This document shows positions 37,581 through 46,883 of a DNA stretch of 64,000 nucleotides, piece by piece. The translations under genes were made by a program, and so were the position numbers. Under the pieces are notes generated by a model. It was given only the letters and a program-made list of their open reading frames with translations, did no database searches and was not told where the DNA came from. How positions within the stretch are numbered: position 1 is the stretch's first letter; each line of letters opens with the position of its first letter. The DNA is from RBG-16-34-14 sp963727535 (lineage in GTDB: Bacteria > Bacteroidota > Ignavibacteria > Ignavibacteriales > Ignavibacteriaceae): contig CAVSGR010000006.1 of NCBI GenBank assembly GCA_963727535.1, positions 248,001 to 312,000 of the forward strand, written 5' to 3'.

Positions 37581-37608
37581 AAAAAAATAGCGGGTCAAAA
37601 GACCCGCT
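37581..37608 (-). terminator. Rho-independent terminator after cysK
   Basis: An 8-bp stem (AGCGGGTC/GACCCGCT) with a 4-base loop is followed by an A and seven U on the minus strand. It separates the cysE-cysK unit from the his leader. Confidence 0.9.
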
Positions 37609-37620
37609 GTAAATAGCTGA

Positions 37621-38534
37621 TTAAAATAATCCTTCTATGGAAAGATATCTTTCTCCCGGTATCATAATTAAATGTTAAGATTCTCTTTCCTTTTGGAATA
37701 TCTTTTAATTTTTTTGCAACTGCAGCCAGAGATGCGCCGGAAGAAATACCGATGAATAATCCTTCTTCCTTTGCAGCCCGTTGTGCATACTCGAATGCTT
37801 CTTCTTTAGAAACAGTAATTACACCATCGAGAATTGAAGTATCCAGATTTGTAGGAATAAACCCAGCGCCGATTCCCTGCAAAGGATGCGGACCTGGTTT
37901 TCCTCCCGAAATTACAGGAGAAAGCTCGGGCTCAACTGCAAAAACTTTTAAGTCTTTAAATTTTTCTTTTAATGTTTTTCCTACTCCTGTTATATGTCCA
38001 CCTGTTCCTACGCCTGTAACTAAAAAATCAATTCCTTCTGGAAAATCTTTAATAATTTCCTGTGCAGTAAATTTAATATGAGCATCAACATTGGCTGGAT
38101 TATCAAACTGCTGCGGCATCCATGCTTTAGGATTTTGTGAAACTATTTCTCCGGCTTTATCAATTGCTCCTTTCATTCCAAGTTCGCGTGGTGTTAGTTC
38201 AAAAGCAGCGCCGTAAGCAGCCATTAGTTTTCTTCTTTCAACAGACATTGACTCGGGCATTACAAGAATTAGTTTATAACCTTTAACTGCAGCTACCATT
38301 GCAAGACCAATACCTGTATTTCCTGAGGTTGGTTCAACAATTACACTATCACTTTTAAGTATTCCCTTTTTCTCGGCATCCTCAACCATTGATAGTGCAA
38401 TTCTGTCTTTTATACTGCCACCCAGGATTAGCTCTTTCACATTTTGCCCATACTTCATAGTCATTGCCAAATAACTTATTAATTTTTACGTGTGGTGTAT
38501 TCCCAATACTTGCTAAGATGTTTTCGAATTTCAT
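37621..38534 (-). CDS. cysK: Cysteine synthase A (two apparent frameshifts)
   Basis: This PLP enzyme makes cysteine from O-acetylserine and sulfide. The real N-terminus starts at the ATG at 38534 (MKFENILASIGNTPHVKINK...VWAKCERANPGG). An extra G in the run at 38421-38423 breaks the frame just before the PLP lysine (GGSIKDRIALSM). EPTSGNTGIGLAMVAA, TGVGTGGHITGVG and IGISSGAS follow normally. Near the end, an extra G at 37655-37657 turns the expected DTGERYLSIEGLF into an abnormal tail. Correcting both gives 303 residues, the usual length. It follows cysE by 12 bases, forming the cysteine biosynthesis pair. Confidence 0.9.
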
Positions 38535-38546
38535 TTTATAATCTCC

Positions 38547-39401
38547 TTAAATAATAAATTCCATTGTTTCAAAATAATCTTCGTTTGAACGTACTTTCAT
38601 TTCCATCTTACTATAAACAAGTGAATTGGGCGGAACACTTTGCGTTACCCATGAATTACCTCCTATGATACTATTGTTACCGATTATTGTTTGTCCTCCG
38701 AGAATAACTGCCTGAGAATAAATGATCACACCATCCTGTATCGTGGGATGACGTTTTACATTCTCAAGAGATTTCTCGACACTTAAAGCTCCAAGGGTTA
38801 CACCCTGGTAAATTTTTACATTCTTTCCTATTTCAGTTGTTTCACCGATTACTATTCCAGTTCCGTGATCTATAAAAAATGGTGAATCAATTTCAGCGCC
38901 CGGATGAATATCTATTCCCGTAATTTCGTGTGCGTGTTCGGTTAGGATTCTAGGAATAATTTTAACATCCGATTTGTAGAGAATATGAGCCAGCCTATAA
39001 ATAACAATTGCCATAAAACCGGGGTAAGCGAGAATCACTTCATCAATATTTTCTGCTGCCGGATCACCTTTGTAAATTGCATCGGCATCCAGCCACAACA
39101 TATCATGCACTTGCGGAATCTTTGAAATGAAATTTTTAGCAATGATTTTACACTCTTTTTCATTTTCAACAACGCTTTTAAGGAGAAGGATTAAATTTCT
39201 TTCAAGTAATTGAAGTTTGGCTAATATATCGTCTGCCGAGTAATAAGTTTGGTTTGAAAAATGTGGAAAAAGAAAATCAATAAGTTCGTTAAGAAAATCA
39301 ATCGATTCCTTTTTTAAAGAACTGCTGCAAGAATGTACTTCTCTTTTGTTTAAGAGTTTTTCTGCGAAATCAGAGAGTTCAGAATTTTTTTTGTTATCCA
39401 T
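38547..39401 (-). CDS. cysE: Serine O-acetyltransferase
   Basis: This enzyme acetylates serine with acetyl-CoA to give the CysK substrate. The N-terminal helical domain (about 1-165) is followed by a left-handed beta-helix of hexapeptide repeats (IDIHPGAEIDSPFFIDHGTG, VVIG-type IVIGETTEIG, VKIYQGVTLGALS), including the catalytic His-Gly-Thr. The N-terminus resembles the EpsC-like long forms of anaerobes. A TTG at 39410 would add three residues; the ATG at 39401 is preferred. It is the first gene of a cysE-cysK unit. Confidence 0.93.
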   Translation of the reverse strand: MDNKKNSELSDFAEKLLNKREVHSCSSSLKKESIDFLNELIDFLFPHFSNQTYYSADDILAKLQLLERNLILLLKSVVENEKECKIIAKNFISKIPQVHDMLWLDADAIYKGDPAAENIDEVILAYPGFMAIVIYRLAHILYKSDVKIIPRILTEHAHEITGIDIHPGAEIDSPFFIDHGTGIVIGETTEIGKNVKIYQGVTLGALSVEKSLENVKRHPTIQDGVIIYSQAVILGGQTIIGNNSIIGGNSWVTQSVPPNSLVYSKMEMKVRSNEDYFETMEFII

Positions 39402-39641
39402 AATAGACAATTTTAGGGAAAATCAGCTATAAATATACTAAGTCCATCTTTTTATAAGAAGATTAGGAAAAAGTTAGAATTAAAAAACGATATTATAGAA
39501 TAAAGAAAAATTTAATAAAAAGGTAAGTATATATTAAGATACTAACACAAACAAATGGAAGGGAAATTATATTCTATGTTAAACAGATCGTTTCATAAGC
39601 GGTTTTTTGAACAAAAAATAGAAGTTTAGAAATCTAAATCA

Positions 39642-42600
39642 TCATTTCAACAGCATAAGTTTTTTTGTTTGCACAAAATTGCCTGCTTTAATCCTGTAGA
39701 AGTAAACACCACTTGCAAGATTACTTCCATCAAATTGTGCCTGGTAAAATCCAGGTGGTAACTGCCGGTTAACGAGGGTTTGTAATTCTCTTCCTAAAAT
39801 GTCATAAACTTTTATTGTAACAAATTCAGATTTAGGAATTCTGTAATTTATTGTTGTTGTCGGATTAAAAGGATTAGGATAATTCTGGCTCAGCTCAAAA
39901 GATTCCACATTTACTTTTTTATCGTTAACATCTGTTACACCAGAGTAATTTAAAACTTTCCATCCTTTGTTGTTGTCCTCGTGTATCTCTTCGATTTTAT
40001 TATCCGGATCCAAAACAACATAGATTCTTGGATAGATTGAAATATTATCGGGGACTTTCCAATCAAAACTGATTATCTTGCTTCCTCTTGCTTCAATAAA
40101 ATCACTTGTGCTGAATGTGGTTTTTCCATCAGAACTCTGAATTAAAGTTCCTCCGTTGTCGGGATCTCCAAGATAAAATCTTGCTTCAACAGGACCCGAA
40201 GTATTCAATAAACTATAGTTATGAATTCTTGTTTTAACATTTATAGTTTGACCGGGCTGAGGATCATCAGGGTTAAAAAGAATTTCTTTTGTTTGTTCTA
40301 ATTTATCTGCAGACACACTAAATCCTTTTTCAGGATCTAATCTCCACGGCAGAATTAACGCAGGATCAGGTTCATTGCTATATCTTTGCTGCCACCAGGT
40401 TTGTGGTACATTTATCCCAGACGGACGCGGGTTAACAGCATAATCTAAAACAAGCGCACCGCTTTTTGCCCAGTAAGCATAAGGCGTAACTGAATAGTAA
40501 GTTTCTCCTATACCTAAATCGATAGGACCCAAATGGACATTGAGTCCGGTTGTGTATGTAACAGTGTTTGTTCTTGTTGAAATGGTGCTTTGGTTATAGT
40601 TGCCGTGAATTTCAAAACTGGGTATGTACTTAAAAGGTATATCGAAATCTGCAGATGCGCCCACCATCCAGTGCACTTCATTTGTTTCCGTTGTTCGTGT
40701 TTGACTTTCATTTTCAAGTGCCCAGGTGTATTGAAAGCCGGGAGATCCATCGAGTGTTACTTCATCTGATGTATTCCATTTCAAAGCAGTTTGCAATGCG
40801 CCATTCTCTGAAGGTGCAGCAATCTGCTTGTACGAAAGTATATTTCCTACCTCATGGTCAGGCAGATAATCAGCGGCTTGCGGACTTTTACTTGGGAACC
40901 ATGCTTTTGTCGGCGGTTTCGGTGATACAACTAATGTATATCCTTTAATTGAGTCATTTGCCATTATCGGATATTCCCATATATCATAATCAACTATAGT
41001 GGCATAAATATAATCATCATTACTTGCATTAATATTCTGACTTACTTTGTATGTGTTTCGGTTGTACGTTTGCTTTGAAAAATTCTTTCCGTACTCACCT
41101 TCAATTTTTAGTTTTACACCAACATCAATTATCGGGATTGTAAACCCACCTTCTGCACTACCACCGATAGTCCAACCTTTATGTAATTCCGATTCTACTT
41201 CAATATCTGTTTGAGATGAAGTATAATATTCTGAATAAAAGTCGCTTGTCTGCCCATTATAACTTTTATTAATATCGAAAGTGGTATCATTAAAAACATC
41301 GAAATGAGTAGGCGGGGCATTAAGTATTACCAAAGGCTGAACAATGTCTGTTGCACTAAAGTATTTAGGCTTTCCTAATCTTATTCCACCACCATCAAAG
41401 TCTCCGGCTGTTAAAGCCCAGTAATGACCCGGACTGGCATTTAACCGAATCGACAATCATCGAAGTTCTTTTATTTAAACTTATAATTCCTCCCGAAGGA
41501 TCAACAGTAGGTTCAAATACATCAATCGAAAGTGTTGTATAAGCAGGGAAATTATCCGGCTGCCAGTAATCAGTTGATGAAACTATAATTTCCGGGTTCC
41601 ATACCGAGTCGGTAGTACTGGCATCCAGATCTGCAAGCATCATCCTTCTTCTGCTGTAATTCTGAGTCGATCTGTTTGCGCCTGCTACGCTCTGAATATT
41701 AAAAGTTGTATCAATGTCATATATTATTATTCTTCCATCGCCGTCGACAACAATTTCATCTTTTCCATCATTGTTAATATCGCCTGTAATTAAACCGATA
41801 TTAACATAGGATTCTCCAAGGGTTTGGAATATATCTTTAAGATTATTTAAATCGACATTTATCGTGTCTAAATTCAGTGTTACATAAGCAGGAAGCAATT
41901 TGTTGTAAGTTTCAGAATCGGTTCTGTAAAGAACAAAATCGACAACAAATTGATCCAGGGTATTATTTTTAAAATCGCCGGCTGCAACCAATAAATCATT
42001 TATATGATGGTACGAATCGAAGAAATCATTCGAAGTATAAAAATTATCTTTTCCTGCTTTTGGCACTAATGAGAAGCTGCCATTGTTTTCTACATAATCA
42101 TAAATTTTTGTGGAAATATTCCAATCGTTTTCCTGTCGTTCCGTATATGTCGCCAATACAATCTCATCCCTTCCATCGCCATCAAAATCTCCTGCGGCTA
42201 TATCATATATTCCCGAATTATTTAATGATGGATCCATATACACATCCTGTATAGATGCTTTTTGTGCCGGTATTAATGTATTCGGATCGACATCATAAAC
42301 TCTTATTTCAATATTTCCACTTTTATTCCAGAAAGCTAATGCAAACTCAGGTTCGGGATCTCCATCAAAAAATCCTTTAATTAATCTGAACCTGTGTGCT
42401 CTGAAAAAATTTGGGTTAGGATAAAGAACATTGGATAATTTCAAAACATTTTCATCATTCCAGCTCAAGGATGATTTACTAATATTTTTAGGAATAACTA
42501 TGTTGATAGAGCTGTCCTCTGTTATCCAGGCTGCCACAATATTATCAAGTCCATCTCCATTAAAGTCTCCGGTTATCGCATCATAATATTGATCTACACT

Positions 42601-42855
42601 TGAACCGCTGGTAGTAGAACCAAGGTCTCCGGTATATATTCCTCTTGCCATAGAATCAAGAAAGTACTGACCAGAATTTCCATAGTAATCAAAAATTTGA
42701 TGTTTAACTGTACTGCCGGAATTATTCCAGAACAAAGCTATTTCATCTGAGCTGCCGACATTGTAATGTCCCTGCAAGGGATCCTGTTGGTCCTGTGCAA
42801 AAGAAATTCCCATCAATAATAATAATAAAAAAATGCCGAAGACTAATCGTCGCAT
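39642..42855 (-). CDS. Large secreted FG-GAP/CARDB protein with T9SS sorting domain (frameshifted)
   Basis: A signal peptide (LVFGIFLLLLLMGISFAQD) begins the N-terminal part (42855 to about 41446), which has several FG-GAP/VCBS-like calcium-binding repeats (ITGDFNGDGLDNIV, AAGDFDGDGRDEIVLA, ITGDINNDGKDEIVV). A single extra base near 41440-41446 shifts the frame: the protein would otherwise run ...VDS-NASPGHYWALTAGDFDGG. The rest has beta-rich regions, a CARDB-type domain (about 860-985) and the C-terminal sorting domain (LSQNYPNPFNPTTTINY...). The corrected length is about 1070 residues. The function is unknown, probably adhesion or polymer binding at the surface. Confidence 0.82.
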
Positions 42856-43096
42856 AAATTATCCTTTAAATATTTTGTTTGCCTAGTTTACCTTGTGTGT
42901 GAATCCAAAATATCAAAATAATTGATTAAGACAAAGAGGGACTTTGTTGCTAATGGAAAGTAAAATTAATGAAGGTAAAAATCTTCGGGTTTAACGGGAC
43001 ACTTGAAGATTAAAGGTTTTCAGAAAATTATTAATTCTTTTGCCTTCCCCCTATTTTTGCTAATTTACAATTACCGCATTATTAAAGGAGTAGATT

Positions 43097-43843
43097 ATGA
43101 GTTTAAATCAAAAACAGGAAGAGCTTTGCACTTCGAGCAAATGGGATTTTTCAGATCTCAAAGCATTGTTCATTAATTGCACGTTAAAAAAATCTCCGGA
43201 ACTTTCCCACACCGATGGGTTGATGAGCATTTCAAAAAGCATTATGGAAAAGAATAAAGTAACGGTCGAGCTTGTCCGCGCTGTTGATTACGATATTGCT
43301 TACGGTGTTTATCCCGATATGACCGAACACGGATGGGCGAAAGATGAGTGGCCGGAAATATATGAAAAGGTTAAAGCTGCTAATATAGTTGTTATTGGTT
43401 CTCCTATCTGGCTTGGAGAAAAATCTTCTGTCTGCACAAAAGTTATTGAGAGATTTTATTCAGAGTCGGGATTGCTGAATGAAGAAGGACAATATTCTTT
43501 TTACGGGAAAGTCGGCGGCTGTATTATTACAGGGAATGAAGACGGGATAAAACATTGTTCGATGGGCATTTTATATGCTTTGCAGCATGTCGGTTTCCTG
43601 ATTCCTCCGCAGGCAGATGCCGGCTGGATCGGTGAAGCAGGACCCGGTCCCTCATATTTAGATCCCGGTTCAGGCGGACCCGAAAATGATTTTACAAACC
43701 GCAATACGACTTTTATGACCTGGAACCTTCTCCACTTAGCACGAATGCTGAAAGATGCAGGCGGAATACCCGCACACGGAAATCAAAGATCGAAGTGGGA
43801 TGCCGGCTGCAGATTTGATTATGAAAATCCGGAACACAGGTAG
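43097..43843 (+). CDS. Flavodoxin-fold NAD(P)H-dependent FMN reductase-like protein
   Basis: The 248-residue protein has the flavodoxin-like fold of the WrbA/NADPH-FMN reductase group. The first strand and FMN phosphate loop are ALFINCTLKKSPELSHTD, and the second FMN loop is VVIGSPIWLGEKSS. A later GGCIITGNEDG segment continues the fold. AAAGGAG precedes the ATG by a good distance. No electron partner gene lies nearby, so the role is open (quinone or flavin reduction is usual). Confidence 0.83.
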   Translation: MSLNQKQEELCTSSKWDFSDLKALFINCTLKKSPELSHTDGLMSISKSIMEKNKVTVELVRAVDYDIAYGVYPDMTEHGWAKDEWPEIYEKVKAANIVVIGSPIWLGEKSSVCTKVIERFYSESGLLNEEGQYSFYGKVGGCIITGNEDGIKHCSMGILYALQHVGFLIPPQADAGWIGEAGPGPSYLDPGSGGPENDFTNRNTTFMTWNLLHLARMLKDAGGIPAHGNQRSKWDAGCRFDYENPEHR

Positions 43844-43983
43844 ATGATAATGAAAAGCGAATTGAGTTGTTATACAACTATGCAAAATGAACAACGTTCA
43901 TTATATTAACTCCGTTTGGCAATGTGCCCTCGTCCTCTGGAAAGAAAGTTACTGTTCTATTAATTAATTTATGTTAAGCAGGC

Positions 43984-44020
43984 TGTCATTCTGAATCCCG
44001 CTAAGCGGGATGAAGAATCT
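43984..44020. repeat. Dispersed palindrome, TGTCATTCTGA family
   Basis: TGTCATTCTGAATCCCGC-taa-GCGGGATGAAGAATCT forms an 8-bp central hairpin (ATCCCGC/GCGGGAT). The TGTCATTCTGA end matches the end of the element inside mfd. Confidence 0.7.
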
Positions 44021-44043
44021 AAAGATTTAATTTGAACTATTTT

Positions 44044-44130
44044 TCAGCTTGGGAGTGAAAGGTTGAAATCGGCTTCACCGATATCAGCAAATTGTGAAAG
44101 CGCACCTTTAAGTATTTCCAGTTCAGTCAT
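44044..44130 (-). pseudogene. Truncated N-terminus, possibly Crp/Fnr-like regulator
   Basis: A 28-residue frame (MTELEILKGALSQFADIGEA...) ends early at a TGA. The opening resembles the first helix of Bacteroidota Crp/Fnr-type regulators, but the similarity is short and from memory. No continuation was found in other frames before the palindrome at 44020. Confidence 0.35.
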
Positions 44131-44291
44131 TTTAGGATTGAGGAAATTAGAGAAAGTAAAAATATTCGGGCTTAAGAAAATTGTTGATGAGTGAGCGGTT
44201 GAAGAATTTTATAGCTACAATTTGCAAAAAGTCTGAAAGTTTCAAGACGAAAAATAATTATAAAATATAGAAATTATTTTTGAATAGCTGA

Positions 44292-45076
44292 TTAATTAAG
44301 ATTTACTTTTCTTACAAGTTTTCTCGCAAAATCAGTTTCGGCATCCAAAGAGGCTATCATTTCTCCACCAGCATTTGATAGTCTGGCTAAATCTGGTTTG
44401 GGTATAATTCCTTGATCGGAAAAAATTATAAACTGTCAAAATTTGCATTTGCTCTTAAAAGTCTTTCTAAAATTATAGTGGTTAAACGGGCCTTATCGCG
44501 GTTTGGAATTCCAAAAAGAAAAAGTGGTGCGTGTTTACCCTCAATTCTATAATCAATAGGGTAGTCCCTAGCATTTTCGATTTCTTCATAGTAATAATCT
44601 TTTTTAACTTTATCTTCACCAATGATTTTGTAAAGCTGTTCCCGCAAATCTTCATAGAATGTAGACTCTGCTCTTGCACGATTAAGAAACGTTAAATCGT
44701 TTATTTTGGTTAAAGCTTGACCCAGTCTGAAAATATTAAAACCTAACCTGTCAATTGTCGTTTCTATGAATATTTCACCGTTCCCTTCTTCAATAAAAGT
44801 TTCAGCTTTTATTTGATCAAAAATTTTGCCTCTTGTTCCTTCTCGAAATTTATCGACGTCATTGTCATAACTTAGGTGCATCATTGTATGGCCCATATCT
44901 GTCAGTCTAATGATTCCCCCAGGCATTTCTCTTAAATAGATTTGGTATGGGTCACCATCTGCAAAAGAAAAAGGCGTCTCTATAGATAATAATTTATCGC
45001 TCTTTGCGCGTACTTTTACTTCCGCACACATTAAGGAGCAAAGTGTTTTTTGTAATTTTTCTATATCTAGGTTCAT
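44292..45076 (-). CDS. DUF1828/DUF1829 protein (apparent frameshift)
   Basis: The function is unknown. The N-terminal DUF1828-like domain has FADGDPYQIYLREMPGG and RLTDMGHTMMHL; a DUF1829-like domain follows (HAPLFLFGIPNRDKARLTTI). The frame ends prematurely after LLRANANFDS because one T is missing from the run at 44430-44432. Restoring it continues as FIIFSDQGIIPKPDLARLSN... to a stop at 44292, giving 261 residues. It overlaps the upstream small gene by ATGA, so they are a translationally coupled pair. This domain pair is often seen in accessory DNA, but I cannot name a demonstrated function. Confidence 0.75.
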
Positions 45077-45573
45077 TCTTCAAAAAAACTAGGTTGATCG
45101 ATATTATCTGGAATTGTTTGAATACCCGTAATTTTACAGTCTGTCACCAAACAATGTAATGCTCCGTTGATTGTTCTAAATCTATTTGTTTCTTCAGCAT
45201 ACCCTTCGGCTTTTCTATTGGCCCTGATATATTTTTCTGTAGCAATGTGAATATGACATTTTAATCCGGTGCGAGTGTTTTCTAAAGGATTTGGATGATC
45301 ATGACTCGGTCCATTGTATCTTTTTAGCGTTAAAGTTTCACCATTAGGTGCTACCCAACTTATGCCACAAGAAAAATCATCGTTCATATCTGTCCCTAAA
45401 TTTTGTCTTACATAAATCTCAAACTTGCGTTCAGATACATCAGTAGCTGTTACTTTGTAATTTACCTGATTATGTCCTTCCTTATTTATATTTCTAGCCT
45501 GTGGGTTGTCCACATGTTTGGGACAATTAAGAAGCTCACTTATTTGATCATCACTTAAACTTTCAAATGCCAT
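45073..45573 (-). CDS. Small protein coupled to DUF1828 gene (DUF6978-like)
   Basis: This is a 166-residue soluble protein of unknown function. It has an N-terminal helix (LSDDQISELLNCPKHV), a beta-rich core (FEIYVRQNLGTDM, CGISWVAPNGETLTLKRYNG) and a His-rich segment (SHDHPNPLENTRTGLKCHIH) that might bind metal or RNA. From memory it resembles small proteins placed beside DUF1828 genes. It is the first gene of a two-gene unit. The DUF name is tentative. Confidence 0.6.
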   Translation of the reverse strand: MAFESLSDDQISELLNCPKHVDNPQARNINKEGHNQVNYKVTATDVSERKFEIYVRQNLGTDMNDDFSCGISWVAPNGETLTLKRYNGPSHDHPNPLENTRTGLKCHIHIATEKYIRANRKAEGYAEETNRFRTINGALHCLVTDCKITGIQTIPDNIDQPSFFEE

Positions 45574-45654
45574 TTTTGTTTTTGCCCATAATAAAAAACC
45601 TTTAGAATTTTATTTTTGTTAAAGTTAAACAAACATTTTCATTCTTCAAACAAG

Positions 45655-45680
45655 AAAAAGGGCGAGTCAGCGACTCGCCC
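45655..45680 (-). terminator. Rho-independent terminator after aldo/keto reductase gene
   Basis: A perfect 9-bp stem GGGCGAGTC/GACTCGCCC with a 3-base loop is followed by five U on the minus strand. Confidence 0.9.
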
Positions 45681-45721
45681 GTACATTGCTTCAACAAAGA
45701 AAGAAAATTCCTAACACACCA

Positions 45722-46744
45722 TCATCTTCCTGTTGCCCGCTCCATTTTTTCCGGGTATCGCGCTCCTTCAATCTTAATTTTCGATGCAGCTTCATCAATC
45801 TTACGTAAATCATCTTTTGTAAGTTCTATAAATGCTGAACCAATGTTTTCTTCGAGCCGGTTTAGTTTTTTAGTGCCGGGAATCGGGACTATCCACGGTT
45901 TCTGTGCAAGCAGCCACGCTAATGCTATTTGTGCAGTTGTAACATTTTTCTCTTTTGCAACTTTGTTCAGTAAATCAACCAAAGCCTGGTTTGCTTTACG
46001 GGCTTCCTGTGTAAAACGTGGAAGAGAGCTCCGGAAATCTGTACTTTCGAATTTAGTATTTATATCTATCTTTCCGGTAAGAAATCCCCTGCCCAAAGGA
46101 CTGAACGGAACGAAACCAATACCAAGTTCTTCAAGTATTGGTAAAATTTCTTCTTCCGGTTTTCTCCACCAGAGCGAGTACTCGCTTTGTAAAGCAGTAA
46201 CCGGCTGCACTGCATGTGCACGGCGGATAGTTTGTGCTCCTGCTTCTGAAAGTCCGAAGTGTTTTACTTTTCCTTCCTGTATTAAATCTTTTACAGCTCC
46301 TGCAACATCTTCTATCGGTACGTTCGGATCAACACGATGCTGATACAACAAATCGATAACATCAGTCTTCAATCTTTTAAGCGAACCTTCGACAGCCTTT
46401 TTAATGTGTTCCGGTTTGCTGTCAAGTTCTGACCAGCGTGAGTTTGCTTCACTTTCATTGGCAGGTTTAAAACCGAACTTAGTAGCAATTACAACCTGGT
46501 CGCGTAAAGGGGAAAGGGCTTCGCCGACAAGTTCTTCATTTGTATATGGACCATAAACTTCTGCAGTATCAAAAAATGTTACCCCGCGCTCAACAGCAGT
46601 ACGAAGTAAAGAGATCATTTCCTTCTTTTCAGGAAACGGGGGAAAGGCAAATGTCATTCCCATACAACCAAGTCCTATTGCCGATACTTCTAATCCACTT
46701 TTTCTCCCAATGGATCCCTTCGGGACAAGCTTACGTTTTTGCAT
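45722..46744 (-). CDS. Aldo/keto reductase
   Basis: This 340-residue NADPH-dependent (beta/alpha)8 reductase is of the AKR13/YajO-like group. Catalytic tetrad segments: FFDTAEVYGPYTNEELVG (Asp and Tyr), VIATKFGF (Lys) and LLYQHRVDPNVPIED (His). Cofactor binding is suggested by PIPGTKKLNRLEEN near the C-terminus. It is monocistronic, with its own terminator. Physiological substrates of this group are rarely known. Confidence 0.93.
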   Translation of the reverse strand: MQKRKLVPKGSIGRKSGLEVSAIGLGCMGMTFAFPPFPEKKEMISLLRTAVERGVTFFDTAEVYGPYTNEELVGEALSPLRDQVVIATKFGFKPANESEANSRWSELDSKPEHIKKAVEGSLKRLKTDVIDLLYQHRVDPNVPIEDVAGAVKDLIQEGKVKHFGLSEAGAQTIRRAHAVQPVTALQSEYSLWWRKPEEEILPILEELGIGFVPFSPLGRGFLTGKIDINTKFESTDFRSSLPRFTQEARKANQALVDLLNKVAKEKNVTTAQIALAWLLAQKPWIVPIPGTKKLNRLEENIGSAFIELTKDDLRKIDEAASKIKIEGARYPEKMERATGR

Positions 46745-46803
46745 AGTTTATCCTTTTCTTAATTACTTATAATAACCATTTAAAACTTATTGTCATTCCG
46801 AAT

Positions 46804-46875
46804 TGTCACACTGAGCTTGTCGAAGTGTGAAGAATTTATTTCGTTAAGTCAGTCTTCGACAGGCTCAGACTGACA
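46804..46875. repeat. Double palindrome, GAGCTTGTCGAAG family
   Basis: Two related hairpins lie side by side: TCACACTGAGCTTGTCGAAGTGTGA and GTCAGTCTTCGACAGGCTCAGACTGAC. The same pair, in other order, occurs at 60783-60839 and 61434-61492. Confidence 0.8.
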
Positions 46876-46883
46876 TTAAGTTA

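Larger units (their letters stand above)
43844..44291. other. Intergenic region with a palindrome and a gene remnant
   Basis: This stretch holds a dispersed palindrome (43984-44020) and a 28-codon truncated frame (44044-44130). Nothing else coding was seen; it looks like eroded accessory DNA. Confidence 0.5.

Noticed and set aside
39411..39641. Possible small gene or riboswitch between cysE and the FG-GAP gene
   Set aside because: AT-rich with no sustained reading frame and no stem arrangement that I could match to a known S-box or T-box element.
41395..42855. Two separate overlapping genes instead of one FG-GAP/CARDB gene
   Set aside because: The N-terminal piece alone has the signal peptide and the C-terminal piece alone the sorting domain; the TAGDFDGG repeat continues across a one-base shift.
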